A stretch of DNA of 52,427 nucleotides, taken from NCBI GenBank assembly GCA_029256485.1, contig JAQSXU010000041.1, positions 1 to 52,427 of the forward strand. Direction: 5' to 3'. The translations under genes and the position numbers were made by a program. Below are positions 26,913 through 36,379 of the stretch, piece by piece. Under the pieces are notes generated by a model, which ran no database searches, was not told where the DNA came from, and was given only the letters and a program-made list of their open reading frames with translations. Source of the DNA: Clostridiaceae bacterium. GTDB taxonomy: Bacteria; Bacillota_A; Clostridia; Clostridiales; Clostridiaceae. Every line of letters starts with the position of its first letter. Within the stretch, counting starts at the first letter, position 1.

Positions 26913-27779
26913 TTATTTACTAATAGCTAATTTTTTCTTTGCAGAATGATTCTTGAAAATTACCCAAAATGGGCTGGCTATAAATATTGATGAATAGCAT
27001 CCAGATATAATACCAACCAAAAGAGGTTTTGCAAAGTTTTCAAGCGATGGAACAAATATATATACAGAAACCAATGTTATTAATACCGTCATTACAGTAT
27101 TAATAGATCTTGCCATGGTTTGAGTAACACTGGCATCAGCCAATTCTGTAACATCTGATTTTCTCATATACTTTTGATTTTCTCTTATTCTGTCAAAAAC
27201 AACAATGGTGTCATTAATAGAATAACCTATAACAGTAAGAATTGCAGCAATAAAACTTGAATCTACTGGTATTCTAAAAATGGAGTAAACTGATAACATT
27301 ATTAGAACATCATGAACCAATGATAAAATTGCAGCAGTTCCAAATTTAAATTCAAATCTTACTCCTACATATATTAGCATGGCTATGGTAGCTATAACAA
27401 CTGCTTGAACAGCCTTATTTCTTGTTTCCGTTCCAATTGAAGCTCCTATGTTTTCCTGATTAGTAAGTGAACTTCCTTTAAAATTTGTAGTGATTTCCTT
27501 TACCATGCTGTTAATGCTATCATTTGTCAAATTAGCACTTTTAATTTCAAGTGATGTATTGTTTACTTTATTTGACTGATAGTCAGGGGCATATTTTTTT
27601 ATTATTTCATCAACTTGAGCCTTATCGAAATCCTTGTTCATATTTATTTCTATTACTGTACCACCTTTAAAATCTATACCATAATCAAGACCCTTGGTAG
27701 CCAGGCTGAACATTCCTATTAAAATTATTATGCCAGAAATAGCAAACCAAACTTTTGTTTTTTCAATAATCCTTAACAT
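26913..27779 (-). CDS. secF: Protein translocase subunit SecF
   Basis: A 288-residue membrane protein with six predicted TM segments and the SecF signature GIDFKGGTVIEIN in the first periplasmic loop, followed by YSINDTIVVFDRIREN in the later TM region. SecDF uses the proton gradient to pull proteins through SecYEG. The ATG overlaps the secD stop by one to three bases (TAATG), so translation is coupled. Confidence 0.96.
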   Translation of the reverse strand: MLRIIEKTKVWFAISGIIILIGMFSLATKGLDYGIDFKGGTVIEINMNKDFDKAQVDEIIKKYAPDYQSNKVNNTSLEIKSANLTNDSINSMVKEITTNFKGSSLTNQENIGASIGTETRNKAVQAVVIATIAMLIYVGVRFEFKFGTAAILSLVHDVLIMLSVYSIFRIPVDSSFIAAILTVIGYSINDTIVVFDRIRENQKYMRKSDVTELADASVTQTMARSINTVMTVLITLVSVYIFVPSLENFAKPLLVGIISGCYSSIFIASPFWVIFKNHSAKKKLAISK

Positions 27780-29050
27780 TATGCCTGCCTCCTTCTCATG
27801 TCATGAACACCAAATGTACCAATGGTCCATTTAGCATCAAACATGCCAAAATTAGATGCAAGTTTTATTAATGTTCTGGTAACTGTAACAGCTGTAAACA
27901 TACTTAAAGCAACACCAATCATAAGTGTTAGTGCAAAGCCTTTAACAGAACCTGAACCAAGGTAATATAAGACTATTCCAGCTATAATTGTTGTAATGTT
28001 AGAATCTAGAATTGAAGACATAGCTCTGTGAAATCCTGCATCAATAGAAGATTTTACAGATTTTCCACTCTTTAATTCTTCCTTCATTCTTTCAAAAATT
28101 AATATATTAGCATCTACAGCCATACCTACTGTTAATAGGAAACCTGCTATGCCGGATAAGGTTAATGTTGCATTTATAGCATTGAAAGCTCCAAGTACAA
28201 TAACTATATATAGTATAAGTGCAATATCTGCAATTAACCCAGGCACTCTGTAATATAAAATCATAAACAATAATACTATACCTATACCAATCTTTCCAGC
28301 TAAAATACTTAATGGAAGAGCATTTGCTCCTAAGGTTGCTCCAACCAATTTAGTTTCCACAGGTTTAACTGTTACTGGAAGTGCACCAGACTTTATCATG
28401 TCTGCATTTCTTTTAGCTTCATCCAGGCTCTTACTTCCTTCAATTATTGCCTTTCCATCTGGAATAACGCTATTAACAGTTGGATTGGTTAATAAATCAG
28501 TATCCATATATATTGAAATTGGCTGACCCAGGAATTTTTGTGTAGCCGCTGCAAATTTTTGTTTTCCAGCATCATTCAATTCAAGCGAAATTATAGGTTT
28601 ATTATTCTGATCAACATAAGCTGTAGCATCTTTAACATCTTTTCCTGTTAAAACCGTGGATTGATCTGGTCCAACAAATTTAAGTTCCCCAGTTTTGGCA
28701 ATGCTGTCAACCACACTTTTAGTATCATACTTACCAGGAATTTCAATTCTAATTCTTTTTTTACCCTCTTGTGTTACAACTGTTTCACTAACTCCTAACT
28801 TGTTCACCCTGGAAGATAACAGTTGTATAGTTCTATCTATTGTCTTTTGATCCACATTGCTGCCCTGTATTTCTTCAAGGACAGAAACTCCACCTTGAAG
28901 GTCTAAACCCTTTTTCAAGGTTTCTGAGAAAGATTTGAATCTGTAATCGCCTAATGTTACTCCATAGGCTCCAGTATAAGCTAAGAATCCAATAAATAGT
29001 ACGATGATTACGAAAAAAGTTAAACTTTTTCCAGACTTCCTCTTTTTCAT
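27779..29050 (-). CDS. secD: Protein translocase subunit SecD
   Basis: A 423-residue partner of SecF. An N-terminal TM segment is followed by an external P1 domain (GLDLQGGVSVLEEI near its start) and five further TM segments with AVDANILIFERMKEELKSGK. The P1 region is shorter than in E. coli, as is usual in Firmicutes. AGGGGGATAAAG precedes the ATG. It lies downstream of the SCIFF genes and upstream of secF. Confidence 0.96.
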   Translation of the reverse strand: MKKRKSGKSLTFFVIIVLFIGFLAYTGAYGVTLGDYRFKSFSETLKKGLDLQGGVSVLEEIQGSNVDQKTIDRTIQLLSSRVNKLGVSETVVTQEGKKRIRIEIPGKYDTKSVVDSIAKTGELKFVGPDQSTVLTGKDVKDATAYVDQNNKPIISLELNDAGKQKFAAATQKFLGQPISIYMDTDLLTNPTVNSVIPDGKAIIEGSKSLDEAKRNADMIKSGALPVTVKPVETKLVGATLGANALPLSILAGKIGIGIVLLFMILYYRVPGLIADIALILYIVIVLGAFNAINATLTLSGIAGFLLTVGMAVDANILIFERMKEELKSGKSVKSSIDAGFHRAMSSILDSNITTIIAGIVLYYLGSGSVKGFALTLMIGVALSMFTAVTVTRTLIKLASNFGMFDAKWTIGTFGVHDMRRRQA

Positions 29051-29128
29051 CTTTATCCCCCTTTAATCATTATGTCATCCGATAGAAAAATTATATTCCT
29101 TTTGTTAAATTTAGTCAATAATCCTAGT

Positions 29129-30496
29129 CTACTCGCTCATAATCTTGGATTTTAAAGCTATAGAGCACTCAATTCTCTTTTTCTGCATTTTACATCCTAA
29201 TTTATATGGAATGTGTATATCTCCATTAAAATTATAGTTATTAGCCTGACAGCCTCCGCTGCAATAAAATCTTGCCCAGCATTTTTTACATTGTGGCTTG
29301 TTATAGATATTAGCATTTTTAAATTTATTGCTTATAGTTTCATCTAATTTGTCTGGGTCATTTAAGTTTCCAAGAATGAAGTCTTTGTTCCCCACAAACT
29401 GATGGCATGGGTAAATATCTCCTGAAGGAGTTATGGCTACATATTCATGTCCTGCTCCACACCCGCTAATTCTTTTGTAAACACAAGGCCCTCCTTGTAA
29501 GTTTATATTAAAATGATAAAATTTAAAACTATTGCCTTCCTTGTGTCTCTTTAACATTTCTTCATATAATTTGTCATATTGATCAAATATTTTTGGTAAA
29601 TCCTCTTCCCTTAATGATAAAGGATTATCCTCTGGAAGTACAACAGGTTCAACAGAAATTTCATCAAATCCGTTATTTGCCAAATGCATTATGTCTTGAA
29701 AAAAATCTATATTTTCTCTTGTGAATGTTCCTCTAGCATAATACTGCTTTGATTTATCTCTCATATTAACCATTTTTTTTATGTTTGGTAAAATAGCATC
29801 ATAACTTCCACTGCCATCATATCTTACTCTAACCTTATCATTTACACTTTTTCTACCATCTATGCTAAGTACTATATTGCCCATATTTTTGTCTAAATAT
29901 TCCATTATTTCATTGTTTAATAATGTAGCATTGGTAGTCATAGTGAACCTGATATTTTTATTATATTTAACCTGTTGGGCTTTAGCATATTCTACAATTT
30001 CTTTTACTGTATTAAATGCTAATAATGGTTCCCCTCCAAAAAGATCTATCTCGATATTTTTTCTTGGTCCAGATTTTTTAAGTACGAAATCAATAGCCTT
30101 TTTGCCAACTTCAGCAGTCATAATTTCTCTTTTTCCTCTATATTCACCCTCATCAGCAAAACAATATTTGCATCTTAAATTGCAATCGTGTGCAATATTT
30201 AAACATAAAGCCTTTATATAATCAGTGTCATTATTCTCTCTTAAAGCTATTTTTTCATATAAATCCTTAGAATAGAGAGTACCCTCATTAATTAATTGCT
30301 GAACTTCATCATAAGCCTCTATAACATCCGAAGTGGAGTATTTATTATTTAATCTTTTAATAACTGCATCTTTTTCTTCTAAGCCTTCTTCATTTAAAAT
30401 ATCATAAACTAACTCATCAATAGCATGTACACTACCTGAATTTACATCTATAACATAGTAATCTCCACTTTGACTAAATTTATGTATATCTGCCAA
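29129..30496 (-). CDS. scfB: SCIFF peptide radical SAM maturase (SPASM domain)
   Basis: A 455-residue enzyme that forms a thioether cross-link in the SCIFF peptide encoded just upstream. The N-terminal region (about 1-85) is a peptide-recognition (RRE-like) domain. The radical-SAM cluster is CNLRCKYCFADEG, followed by FGGEPLL. The SPASM region near the C terminus has CGAGHEYVAI, PCHQFVGN and CKKCWARFYCSGGC for two auxiliary iron-sulfur clusters. It starts 58 nt after the precursor gene. Confidence 0.96.
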   Translation of the reverse strand: MADIHKFSQSGDYYVIDVNSGSVHAIDELVYDILNEEGLEEKDAVIKRLNNKYSTSDVIEAYDEVQQLINEGTLYSKDLYEKIALRENNDTDYIKALCLNIAHDCNLRCKYCFADEGEYRGKREIMTAEVGKKAIDFVLKKSGPRKNIEIDLFGGEPLLAFNTVKEIVEYAKAQQVKYNKNIRFTMTTNATLLNNEIMEYLDKNMGNIVLSIDGRKSVNDKVRVRYDGSGSYDAILPNIKKMVNMRDKSKQYYARGTFTRENIDFFQDIMHLANNGFDEISVEPVVLPEDNPLSLREEDLPKIFDQYDKLYEEMLKRHKEGNSFKFYHFNINLQGGPCVYKRISGCGAGHEYVAITPSGDIYPCHQFVGNKDFILGNLNDPDKLDETISNKFKNANIYNKPQCKKCWARFYCSGGCQANNYNFNGDIHIPYKLGCKMQKKRIECSIALKSKIMSE

Positions 30497-30554
30497 AACT
30501 TTTTCCTCCTAATTAAGATTAAAGCAGTAACAAAAGTTACTGCCCATTAATGAA

Positions 30555-30692
30555 TTAATTTTCGCAAGCTAAATTAGCTACAGTACAGGATGTTTTGCAA
30601 GCTGATTGGCATGAATTTGCGCACTCCTTGCATCCTGGTTTTTTTAAACTTTCTTTTATGTTAGCATTATTTATTGTTTTTATATGTTTCAT
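30555..30692 (-). CDS. scfA: SCIFF ribosomal peptide precursor
   Basis: Exactly 45 residues with six cysteines (C21, C24, C28, C32, C36, C43), hence six Cys in forty-five. The leader (MKHIKTINNANIKESLKKPG) is followed by a Cys-rich core with SACKTSCTVANLAC. C32 and T37 occupy the positions cross-linked in the studied clostridial SCIFF peptide CteA. GGAGG lies 7 nt before the ATG. The family is almost universal in Clostridia, but its biological role is not established. Confidence 0.95.
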   Translation of the reverse strand: MKHIKTINNANIKESLKKPGCKECANSCQSACKTSCTVANLACEN

Positions 30693-30759
30693 AAAAATTC
30701 CTCCATTCATAAAGTTTTCCGTTTGATTATAACATACAGTAATAATAAAATAAAGTATT

Positions 30760-31128
30760 TTATAGATTTATTCCTAACATGCCAGATAATGTTCCAACAG
30801 CCAATGCCAGTATTATTCGTATTATTCTACTTGAGTCAAGACCTATTGAATTATGGGATAAAACGGAAACAATGTACAGTATAATTATATACATCATTGC
30901 TATTATTAATCCAACAAGCCATCCTCTTCTTTGGATTTTTTTAGTTGAATATATAGCTCCATACATAATACTAACTAAAGTTGTCAAAAGGTAAAATACA
31001 GATGTGAAACTATTGTTTACTTCTGTAAATGTCATTATTGAAGCTAAAACCAAAAAAAGAATGGTGGTTAGAATAATTCCTCTTAAGACTCCCTCAGCAA
31101 TTATAATAAATTTATTTTTTTCCAACAT
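30760..31128 (-). CDS. TIGR04086 family membrane protein
   Basis: A 122-residue integral membrane protein with four predicted TM segments (first: GVLRGIILTTILFLVLASIM) and a basic loop KKIQRRGW between the second and third. The family is conserved in clostridia, typically between yajC and the SCIFF genes, and has no known function. The ATG at 31128 follows GGAGGTG by 4-5 nt; an in-frame TTG at 31140 overlaps that RBS. The RBS is buried in a possible hairpin (31131-31167). Confidence 0.78.
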   Translation of the reverse strand: MLEKNKFIIIAEGVLRGIILTTILFLVLASIMTFTEVNNSFTSVFYLLTTLVSIMYGAIYSTKKIQRRGWLVGLIIAMMYIIILYIVSVLSHNSIGLDSSRIIRIILALAVGTLSGMLGINL

Positions 31129-31130
31129 AA

Positions 31131-31167
31131 ACACCTCCAATACTATCTATGTAGAATAGAGGTGTTT
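31131..31167 (-). promoter_or_regulatory. Possible RBS-sequestering hairpin
   Basis: AAACACCTC (31131-31139) and GAGGTGTTT (31159-31167) pair over 9 bp. On the minus-strand mRNA the 3' arm contains the GGAGGTG ribosome-binding site of the TIGR04086 gene, just before its ATG. It could limit translation of this gene, or act as a weak terminator after yajC (no T run). Confidence 0.5.
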
Positions 31168-31190
31168 TATGAATATAAACTTATTTAAAA

Positions 31191-31502
31191 TTACTTTTCT
31201 TCTTCTTTAGCTTCTTCTTTTTTGACTTCTTCCTTGGTTTCAATAAATACACTTAAGACACCATATTTATCAATTTTAAGTCTAGTCCTATCTGGTCCTG
31301 ACTGCAAAATAATGAATTTATCCTGAATATTCACTATTTTTCCCATGACTCCACCCTTAGTTACAACTTCATCATTTACTTTTAAGGAATTTATCATGGC
31401 ATTATATTTTTTCTTTCTTCTTCCTTCTGGAACAAAGATAATTAAGTAAAATAAACCTATCATTACGACAAATGATATTAATGTTGCAAATTGACCTTGC
31501 AT
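31191..31502 (-). CDS. yajC: Preprotein translocase subunit YajC
   Basis: A 103-residue protein with one N-terminal TM segment (LISFVVMIGLFYLIIFVP), the conserved cytosolic domain (KVNDEVVTKGGVMGKIVNI) and a highly charged Glu/Lys tail. YajC associates with SecDF. Its place after tgt and before the SecDF genes agrees with that partnership. GGAGGTG precedes the ATG. Confidence 0.95.
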   Translation of the reverse strand: MQGQFATLISFVVMIGLFYLIIFVPEGRRKKKYNAMINSLKVNDEVVTKGGVMGKIVNIQDKFIILQSGPDRTRLKIDKYGVLSVFIETKEEVKKEEAKEEEK

Positions 31503-31551
31503 ATTTTCACCTCCTTATAAAATTAATATGTATTTAAGTATTTTACATATA

Positions 31552-32682
31552 TTAAGCTCTTCCTCCCCACTGCTGCAGCTTCTTCTTTTTATACTCAGGG
31601 AAGTAATCACCATCTATAGCTTCTCTTATTTCAGCCATTAGGTTATTATAAAAATATAAATTATGTAAAACACATAATCTCATAGCCAGCATTTCTTTTG
31701 CCTTAAATAAATGTCTTATATATGCCCTGGAATAGTTTCTGCATGTTGGGCACTGGCATCCTTGGTCTATAGGTCTCTCATCCAATTCAAATTGGGCATT
31801 AAACAAATTAATCTTTCCTTCACTTGTAAATACATGTCCATGCCTTCCATTTCTTGCAGGAAGCACACAGTCAAAAAAATCCACTCCTCGATCTACCGCC
31901 TCTAAAATGTTACTTGGAATACCTACTCCCATCAAATAGATCGGTTTATCTTCTGGTAAATGGGGAACCACAGCATCTATTATTCTATACATTTCTTCAT
32001 GAGTTTCCCCAACAGCTAGGCCTCCGATGGCATATCCATCTAAATTCATGGCTGCTATGGTTTTGGCATGTTCTATTCTAATATCATCATAAGTTCCGCC
32101 CTGGTTTATGCCAAAAAGCATTTGCTTCTTATTTATAGTATCATCCATAGAATTAAGCTTATCAAGTTCTATTTTGCATCTTTCAAGCCATCTGGTTGTT
32201 CTTGCCACAGACTTTTCTACATATTCTCTTGGAGAAGGATTGGGAACGCATTCATCAAAGGCCATGGCAATAGTTGAGCCAATATTACTCTGAATTCTCA
32301 TGCTCTCCTCAGGTCCCATGAATATTTTTCTTCCATCAATATGAGAATTAAAATAAACCCCTTCCTCCTTTATTTTCCTTATATGTGCTAAAGAAAAAAC
32401 CTGAAATCCACCTGAGTCCGTCAATATTGGCCTATCCCAATTCATAAACTTATGTAATCCACCCATTTTCTTTATTACATCATCACCGGGTCTTAAGTGC
32501 AGGTGATAGGTATTTGACAATTCCACCTGACAGTTAATTTCCTTTAAATCCATGCTGGATACTGCACCTTTAATTGCACCTAACGTGCCTACATTCATAA
32601 ATACAGGAGTTTGTATAACACCATGTGGTGTTGTGAACTCTCCTCTACGTGCTTTTCCACACTTTTTAAGTAATTTATACAT
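31552..32682 (-). CDS. tgt: tRNA-guanine transglycosylase
   Basis: A 376-residue TIM-barrel enzyme that swaps guanine-34 for preQ1 in GUN-anticodon tRNAs, the first tRNA-bound step in queuosine synthesis. The catalytic Asp lies in LTDSGGFQVFSL, the second Asp in FDCVLPARNGRHG, and zinc ligands are in CQCPTCRNYSRAYIRHL. AGGAG lies 7 nt before the ATG. It follows queA by 12 nt. Confidence 0.97.
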   Translation of the reverse strand: MYKLLKKCGKARRGEFTTPHGVIQTPVFMNVGTLGAIKGAVSSMDLKEINCQVELSNTYHLHLRPGDDVIKKMGGLHKFMNWDRPILTDSGGFQVFSLAHIRKIKEEGVYFNSHIDGRKIFMGPEESMRIQSNIGSTIAMAFDECVPNPSPREYVEKSVARTTRWLERCKIELDKLNSMDDTINKKQMLFGINQGGTYDDIRIEHAKTIAAMNLDGYAIGGLAVGETHEEMYRIIDAVVPHLPEDKPIYLMGVGIPSNILEAVDRGVDFFDCVLPARNGRHGHVFTSEGKINLFNAQFELDERPIDQGCQCPTCRNYSRAYIRHLFKAKEMLAMRLCVLHNLYFYNNLMAEIREAIDGDYFPEYKKKKLQQWGGRA

Positions 32683-32694
32683 ATTAACGCTCCT

Positions 32695-33720
32695 TTATTT
32701 TATAAACATTGCATCTCCAAAGCTAAAAAATTTATATTTGTTTTCTACTGCGATTTTATATGCATTTAAAATATACTCTTTACTAGATAATGCACTTACA
32801 AGCATTAAAAGGGTAGACTGAGGCAAATGGAAATTAGTAATTAGAGCATCTACCACCTTATAAGTATACCCAGGATAAATAAATATATCAGTCCATCCGC
32901 TGGAAGCTTTTACTCTTCCATTTGAGCCACCTATTGTTTCAAGTGTCCTGCAGGAGGTGGTGCCAACTGCTATTACCCTTTTACCATTTTCCTTTGCTTT
33001 ATTTATAATATTTGCAGTTTTTTCATCAATTCTGTAGAATTCTGAATGCATGTGATGCTCTTCAATATTTTCTACTTTAACTGGTCTAAATGTTCCCAAT
33101 CCAACATGAAGAGTTAAAAAAGCTAGGTTGATTCCCTTTTTCTCAATTTTATGTAATAACTCCTTAGTAAAATGTAATCCTGCTGTTGGTGCTGCGGCAG
33201 AGCCTTGTTCCTTTGAATAAACAGTCTGATACATTTCATTATCTTTTAACTTTTCCTTTATATATGGCGGCAGCGGCATTTGCCCTAATCTATCCAATAC
33301 TTCTTCAAAAATTCCTTCATACTGAAATTTTACAATTCTGCTGCCATCATCACTTAAATCTATTACTTCAGCATTTAGCTCTCCATTTCCAAATATAAAT
33401 TTTGTTCCAATTTGGGCTCTTTTACCTGGCTTTACTAATGTCTGCCAGCAATCTTTATCAACTCTTTTCAGAAGTAAGAATTCCATTTTACCACCGGTGC
33501 CTTGTTTTTCTCCTATGAGTCTGGCAGGTATAACTCTTGTGTCATTTAGAACCAGACAGTCTCCTGGATTTAAATAATCAATAATATTCCTAAATACTTT
33601 ATGTTCTATACTTCCATCTTTCTTATTAAGTATCATAAGTCTTGCTTCATCCCTTTTTTCATAAGGGCTTTGAGCTATAAGCTGCTCAGGTAAATCGAAA
33701 TCAAAATCAGTGACCTTCAA
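32695..33720 (-). CDS. queA: S-adenosylmethionine:tRNA ribosyltransferase-isomerase
   Basis: A 341-residue enzyme that transfers the ribose of SAM to preQ1-34 in tRNA, giving epoxyqueuosine. Family signatures are [40 protein letters not shown] and [17 protein letters not shown] lies about 8 nt before TTG 33720, which begins [11 protein letters not shown] and gives the usual length. The upstream ATG at 33750 lacks an RBS. Confidence 0.96.
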   Translation of the reverse strand: MKVTDFDFDLPEQLIAQSPYEKRDEARLMILNKKDGSIEHKVFRNIIDYLNPGDCLVLNDTRVIPARLIGEKQGTGGKMEFLLLKRVDKDCWQTLVKPGKRAQIGTKFIFGNGELNAEVIDLSDDGSRIVKFQYEGIFEEVLDRLGQMPLPPYIKEKLKDNEMYQTVYSKEQGSAAAPTAGLHFTKELLHKIEKKGINLAFLTLHVGLGTFRPVKVENIEEHHMHSEFYRIDEKTANIINKAKENGKRVIAVGTTSCRTLETIGGSNGRVKASSGWTDIFIYPGYTYKVVDALITNFHLPQSTLLMLVSALSSKEYILNAYKIAVENKYKFFSFGDAMFIK

Positions 33721-33753
33721 ATTGTTCCTCTCCTTTGTTATAATAAGCAATGT

Positions 33754-34791
33754 CTATTCATCAATGAATGTACATTGTGTGGTATTATCATTATTTTTTT
33801 TAATTTTTCTTCCAAGATGCATATAAGCTTTATCTGACGCTATTCTTCCTCTTGGAGTTCTAATTATAAATCCCTTTTGCAATAAGTAGGGCTCATAAAC
33901 ATCTTGAATAGTATCTAACTCCTCACCAATAAAGTATGCAAGTGTTTCCAGACCAACCGGTCCTCCATTAAAATTATCAACTATGGCATTTAATATTTTA
34001 TTATCTATACCATCAAAGCCCTCTTTATCAACATCTAATAATTTCAAGGCTTCTTTTGCTGTGTTAATTGCGATTTTTCCATTACCTTTTACCTCAGAAA
34101 AATCTCTTACTCTTTTTAAAAGCCTATTGGCAACTCTCGGAGTGCCACGAGACCTTTTTCCAATTTCATAGGCAGCTTCGTCATCAATGTCTACATCTAA
34201 AATTTGGGCTGATCTTACTATTATCTCCTTAAGTTGACTTTCATCATAAAATTCCATAGGACATAGTATCCCAAATCTATCCCTTAATGGAGATGTAAGC
34301 AGTCCAACTCTTGTGGTGGCACCTATTAATGTAAACTTAGGTAAATCTAATCTTATAGATTTTGCAGATGCTCCCTTTCCTATTACTATATCAAGAGCAT
34401 AATCCTCCATTGCAGGATACAATATTTCTTCAATACTCCTGTTTAATCTATGTATTTCATCAATAAATAAAACGTCAAAATTATTCAAACTTGTTAAAAT
34501 TGCAGCCAAATCTCCTGCCCTTTCAATAGCGGGTCCAGATGTTATTTTAAGGCTTCCTCCCATTTCCCGGGCAATAATATTTGCTAAAGTAGTTTTCCCA
34601 AGTCCTGGAGGCCCATACAACAATACATGGTCTAGGGCTTCACGTCTTTTTGCTGCTGCTTTAATAAATATATCTAATTTATCTTTTACTTTTGTTTGTC
34701 CAATATACTCTTTTAGTTTTTGAGGTCTCAAACTATATTCAATATCATCATCTTCATTTATATTTAAAGGGGTAATTAGTCTATCGTCCAT
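33754..34791 (-). CDS. ruvB: Holliday junction helicase motor RuvB
   Basis: A 345-residue AAA+ ATPase that drives branch migration with RuvA. Walker A is GPPGLGKTT, Walker [10 protein letters not shown], sensor 1 [10 protein letters not shown], and the C-terminal winged helix has PRGRIAS. AAAGGAG lies 6 nt before the ATG. It directly follows ruvA. No ruvC gene is in this window. Confidence 0.98.
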   Translation of the reverse strand: MDDRLITPLNINEDDDIEYSLRPQKLKEYIGQTKVKDKLDIFIKAAAKRREALDHVLLYGPPGLGKTTLANIIAREMGGSLKITSGPAIERAGDLAAILTSLNNFDVLFIDEIHRLNRSIEEILYPAMEDYALDIVIGKGASAKSIRLDLPKFTLIGATTRVGLLTSPLRDRFGILCPMEFYDESQLKEIIVRSAQILDVDIDDEAAYEIGKRSRGTPRVANRLLKRVRDFSEVKGNGKIAINTAKEALKLLDVDKEGFDGIDNKILNAIVDNFNGGPVGLETLAYFIGEELDTIQDVYEPYLLQKGFIIRTPRGRIASDKAYMHLGRKIKKNNDNTTQCTFIDE

Positions 34792-34803
34792 TATTTACTC
34801 CTT

Positions 34804-35397
34804 TCAATTCATTAAATATTTTAAACAATACTTGATTATATTTTCCAAGGAATCATTTGTATTAACTTGATTTAAAGCACGTATAGCTTCTTTTTCATTA
34901 TAGCCCAAGGCTATTAATGCTTCTTTAGCCTCTTTAACAGTGTCCTCATTGAACAGCTGGCTATTATCATCACTAACATGTTCAAGCAATTCCTGTGGAT
35001 TTATTTTATCTTTTAATTCTAATATTATTCTCTGAGCAGTCTTTTTCCCTATCCCCGGAGCCTTTACTATAGTTTTTTCATCTTCAGAAATAATTGCATA
35101 TTTCAATTTTTCCACATTACTAATGGACAAAAGAGATAATGCTGCTTTTGCCCCCACTCCATTAATAGTCAATAACAATTTAAACATATTTAATTCTTCT
35201 CTAGTTAAGAATCCATACAGCCCTATGAAATCTTCTCTTACTATTTGTTCCAAAAAAAGCAATATGTTCTCATCCAATTTGGGAATCTTTGCAATAGTGC
35301 TTCCTGAGGTAAAAATTCTATAGCCAATTCCATTGTTTTCAATAATAATATAGTCTTTATTCATACCTTTGAAGGTACCCATTAAATATTCGTACAA
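34804..35397 (-). CDS. ruvA: Holliday junction DNA-binding protein RuvA
   Basis: A 197-residue protein with an N-terminal OB domain (YEYLMGTFKGMNKDYIIIEN), two helix-hairpin-helix motifs (INGVGAKAALSLL, APGIGKKTAQRIILELK) and a C-terminal RuvB-binding helix bundle (EALIALGYNEKEAIRAL). The start is TTG behind GGGGTGAAAG. It is followed by ruvB after 12 nt. Confidence 0.97.
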   Translation of the reverse strand: MYEYLMGTFKGMNKDYIIIENNGIGYRIFTSGSTIAKIPKLDENILLFLEQIVREDFIGLYGFLTREELNMFKLLLTINGVGAKAALSLLSISNVEKLKYAIISEDEKTIVKAPGIGKKTAQRIILELKDKINPQELLEHVSDDNSQLFNEDTVKEAKEALIALGYNEKEAIRALNQVNTNDSLENIIKYCLKYLMN

Positions 35398-35579
35398 ACT
35401 TTCACCCCATCTTATATAATAAAATAAGTTTAATCATTTTAAATTAACATATATACTTTAACATTTTGATAAACATAATTCAACTTATAAGGAATTTTGT
35501 GCTGGAAAATATCTAATAAATAATAAAGTTCAAAGAACAAATAACCAATTAATGTAGTTTTGTCTAAAGATAAAACCAA

Positions 35580-35618
35580 AAATAAAGATTTTCAGCATAT
35601 GAATCTGCCGAAAATCTT
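35580..35618 (-). terminator. Terminator of the BofC-like gene
   Basis: AAGATTTTC and GAAAATCTT arms, extended by GCA/TGC, close around about 8 nt. On the minus strand TTTATTTTT follows. The gap 35398-35678 holds nothing else that I can recognise. Confidence 0.8.
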
Positions 35619-35678
35619 CCTAATTTGTTATTTAATATTTGGTATTTATTCTTTAATATAGATAATCCTGCCAACAGC

Positions 35679-36257
35679 TTATCTATATTCTGAGCTGGCG
35701 TCCAAAGCGTTTTCTTTTGTATCGTATTGAAACTCAGGTCCTCCTATTTCAAGTCTTTTAGAATCTGTGTTGTCAACCTTAATATTTGTAATCTCATCAA
35801 CTTGCAATACTGAATTGTCATCTGTTTTATAAATTACTATTGTACTATCCTTTACACCAAGTACATATTTATTTGGTGCATATTTGTACTTTTCTAATTC
35901 ACGAAGGAATGTAACATCATTTCTAGAAATACTACTAAATTTATAGCCATCCTTTTCAAATACTTTTTCCAGCTGAGAAGTGGTTTTACCGCTGTAATCA
36001 CTGCTGGTATCAATTTTATCTGTTTTTACTAAATCACTGTTTGTATATTTAGTAATAAATATAATTCTTGAATTTGGCTTTATTTCTTCATCTGTTTTAC
36101 CCTGAGCAGAAACAGTTTCATTTGTACTATTTACTTGCTTTCTATTATTAACATCAGTATTTTTATATCTACTTAAACTCCAATAATAGCTAATTCCAAA
36201 TGTAGTACCAGCTAATAAAACTATAACAATAATAATAACAATTTTTTTATATTTCAT
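35679..36257 (-). CDS. BofC-like sporulation protein (C-terminal domain)
   Basis: A 192-residue protein with an N-terminal TM anchor or signal (residues 5-27), a Ser/Thr/Asn-rich linker, and a C-terminal domain (about 100-192) resembling BofC_C: NDVTFLRELEKY, YVLGVKDSTIVIYK, and an acidic end ALDASSEYR. BofC in B. subtilis slows SpoIVB-dependent sigma-K activation from the forespore side and lies beside ruvA, as here. The start is ATG 36257 behind AGGAGGG; an in-frame start 30 nt upstream lacks an RBS. The match is to the domain pattern plus gene order, so moderately sure. Confidence 0.62.
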   Translation of the reverse strand: MKYKKIVIIIVIVLLAGTTFGISYYWSLSRYKNTDVNNRKQVNSTNETVSAQGKTDEEIKPNSRIIFITKYTNSDLVKTDKIDTSSDYSGKTTSQLEKVFEKDGYKFSSISRNDVTFLRELEKYKYAPNKYVLGVKDSTIVIYKTDDNSVLQVDEITNIKVDNTDSKRLEIGGPEFQYDTKENALDASSEYR

Positions 36258-36313
36258 AATATCCCTCCTGTGAGATATTATGGTCAAAATCGTGGAAATT
36301 TATACATAAATAA

Positions 36314-36353
36314 TAAAAAAGTGATTATAGTCCCATATGGGATTAAATCACTT
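36314..36353 (-). terminator. Terminator of yebC
   Basis: AAGTGATT (from 36319) and AATCACTT, with an inner TCCC-ATAT-GGGA stem, form a long hairpin. The minus strand ends with a TTTTTT run. It lies about 25 nt past the yebC stop. Confidence 0.85.
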
Positions 36354-36379
36354 CTCAATTATGTAGTTATTAAATAATT

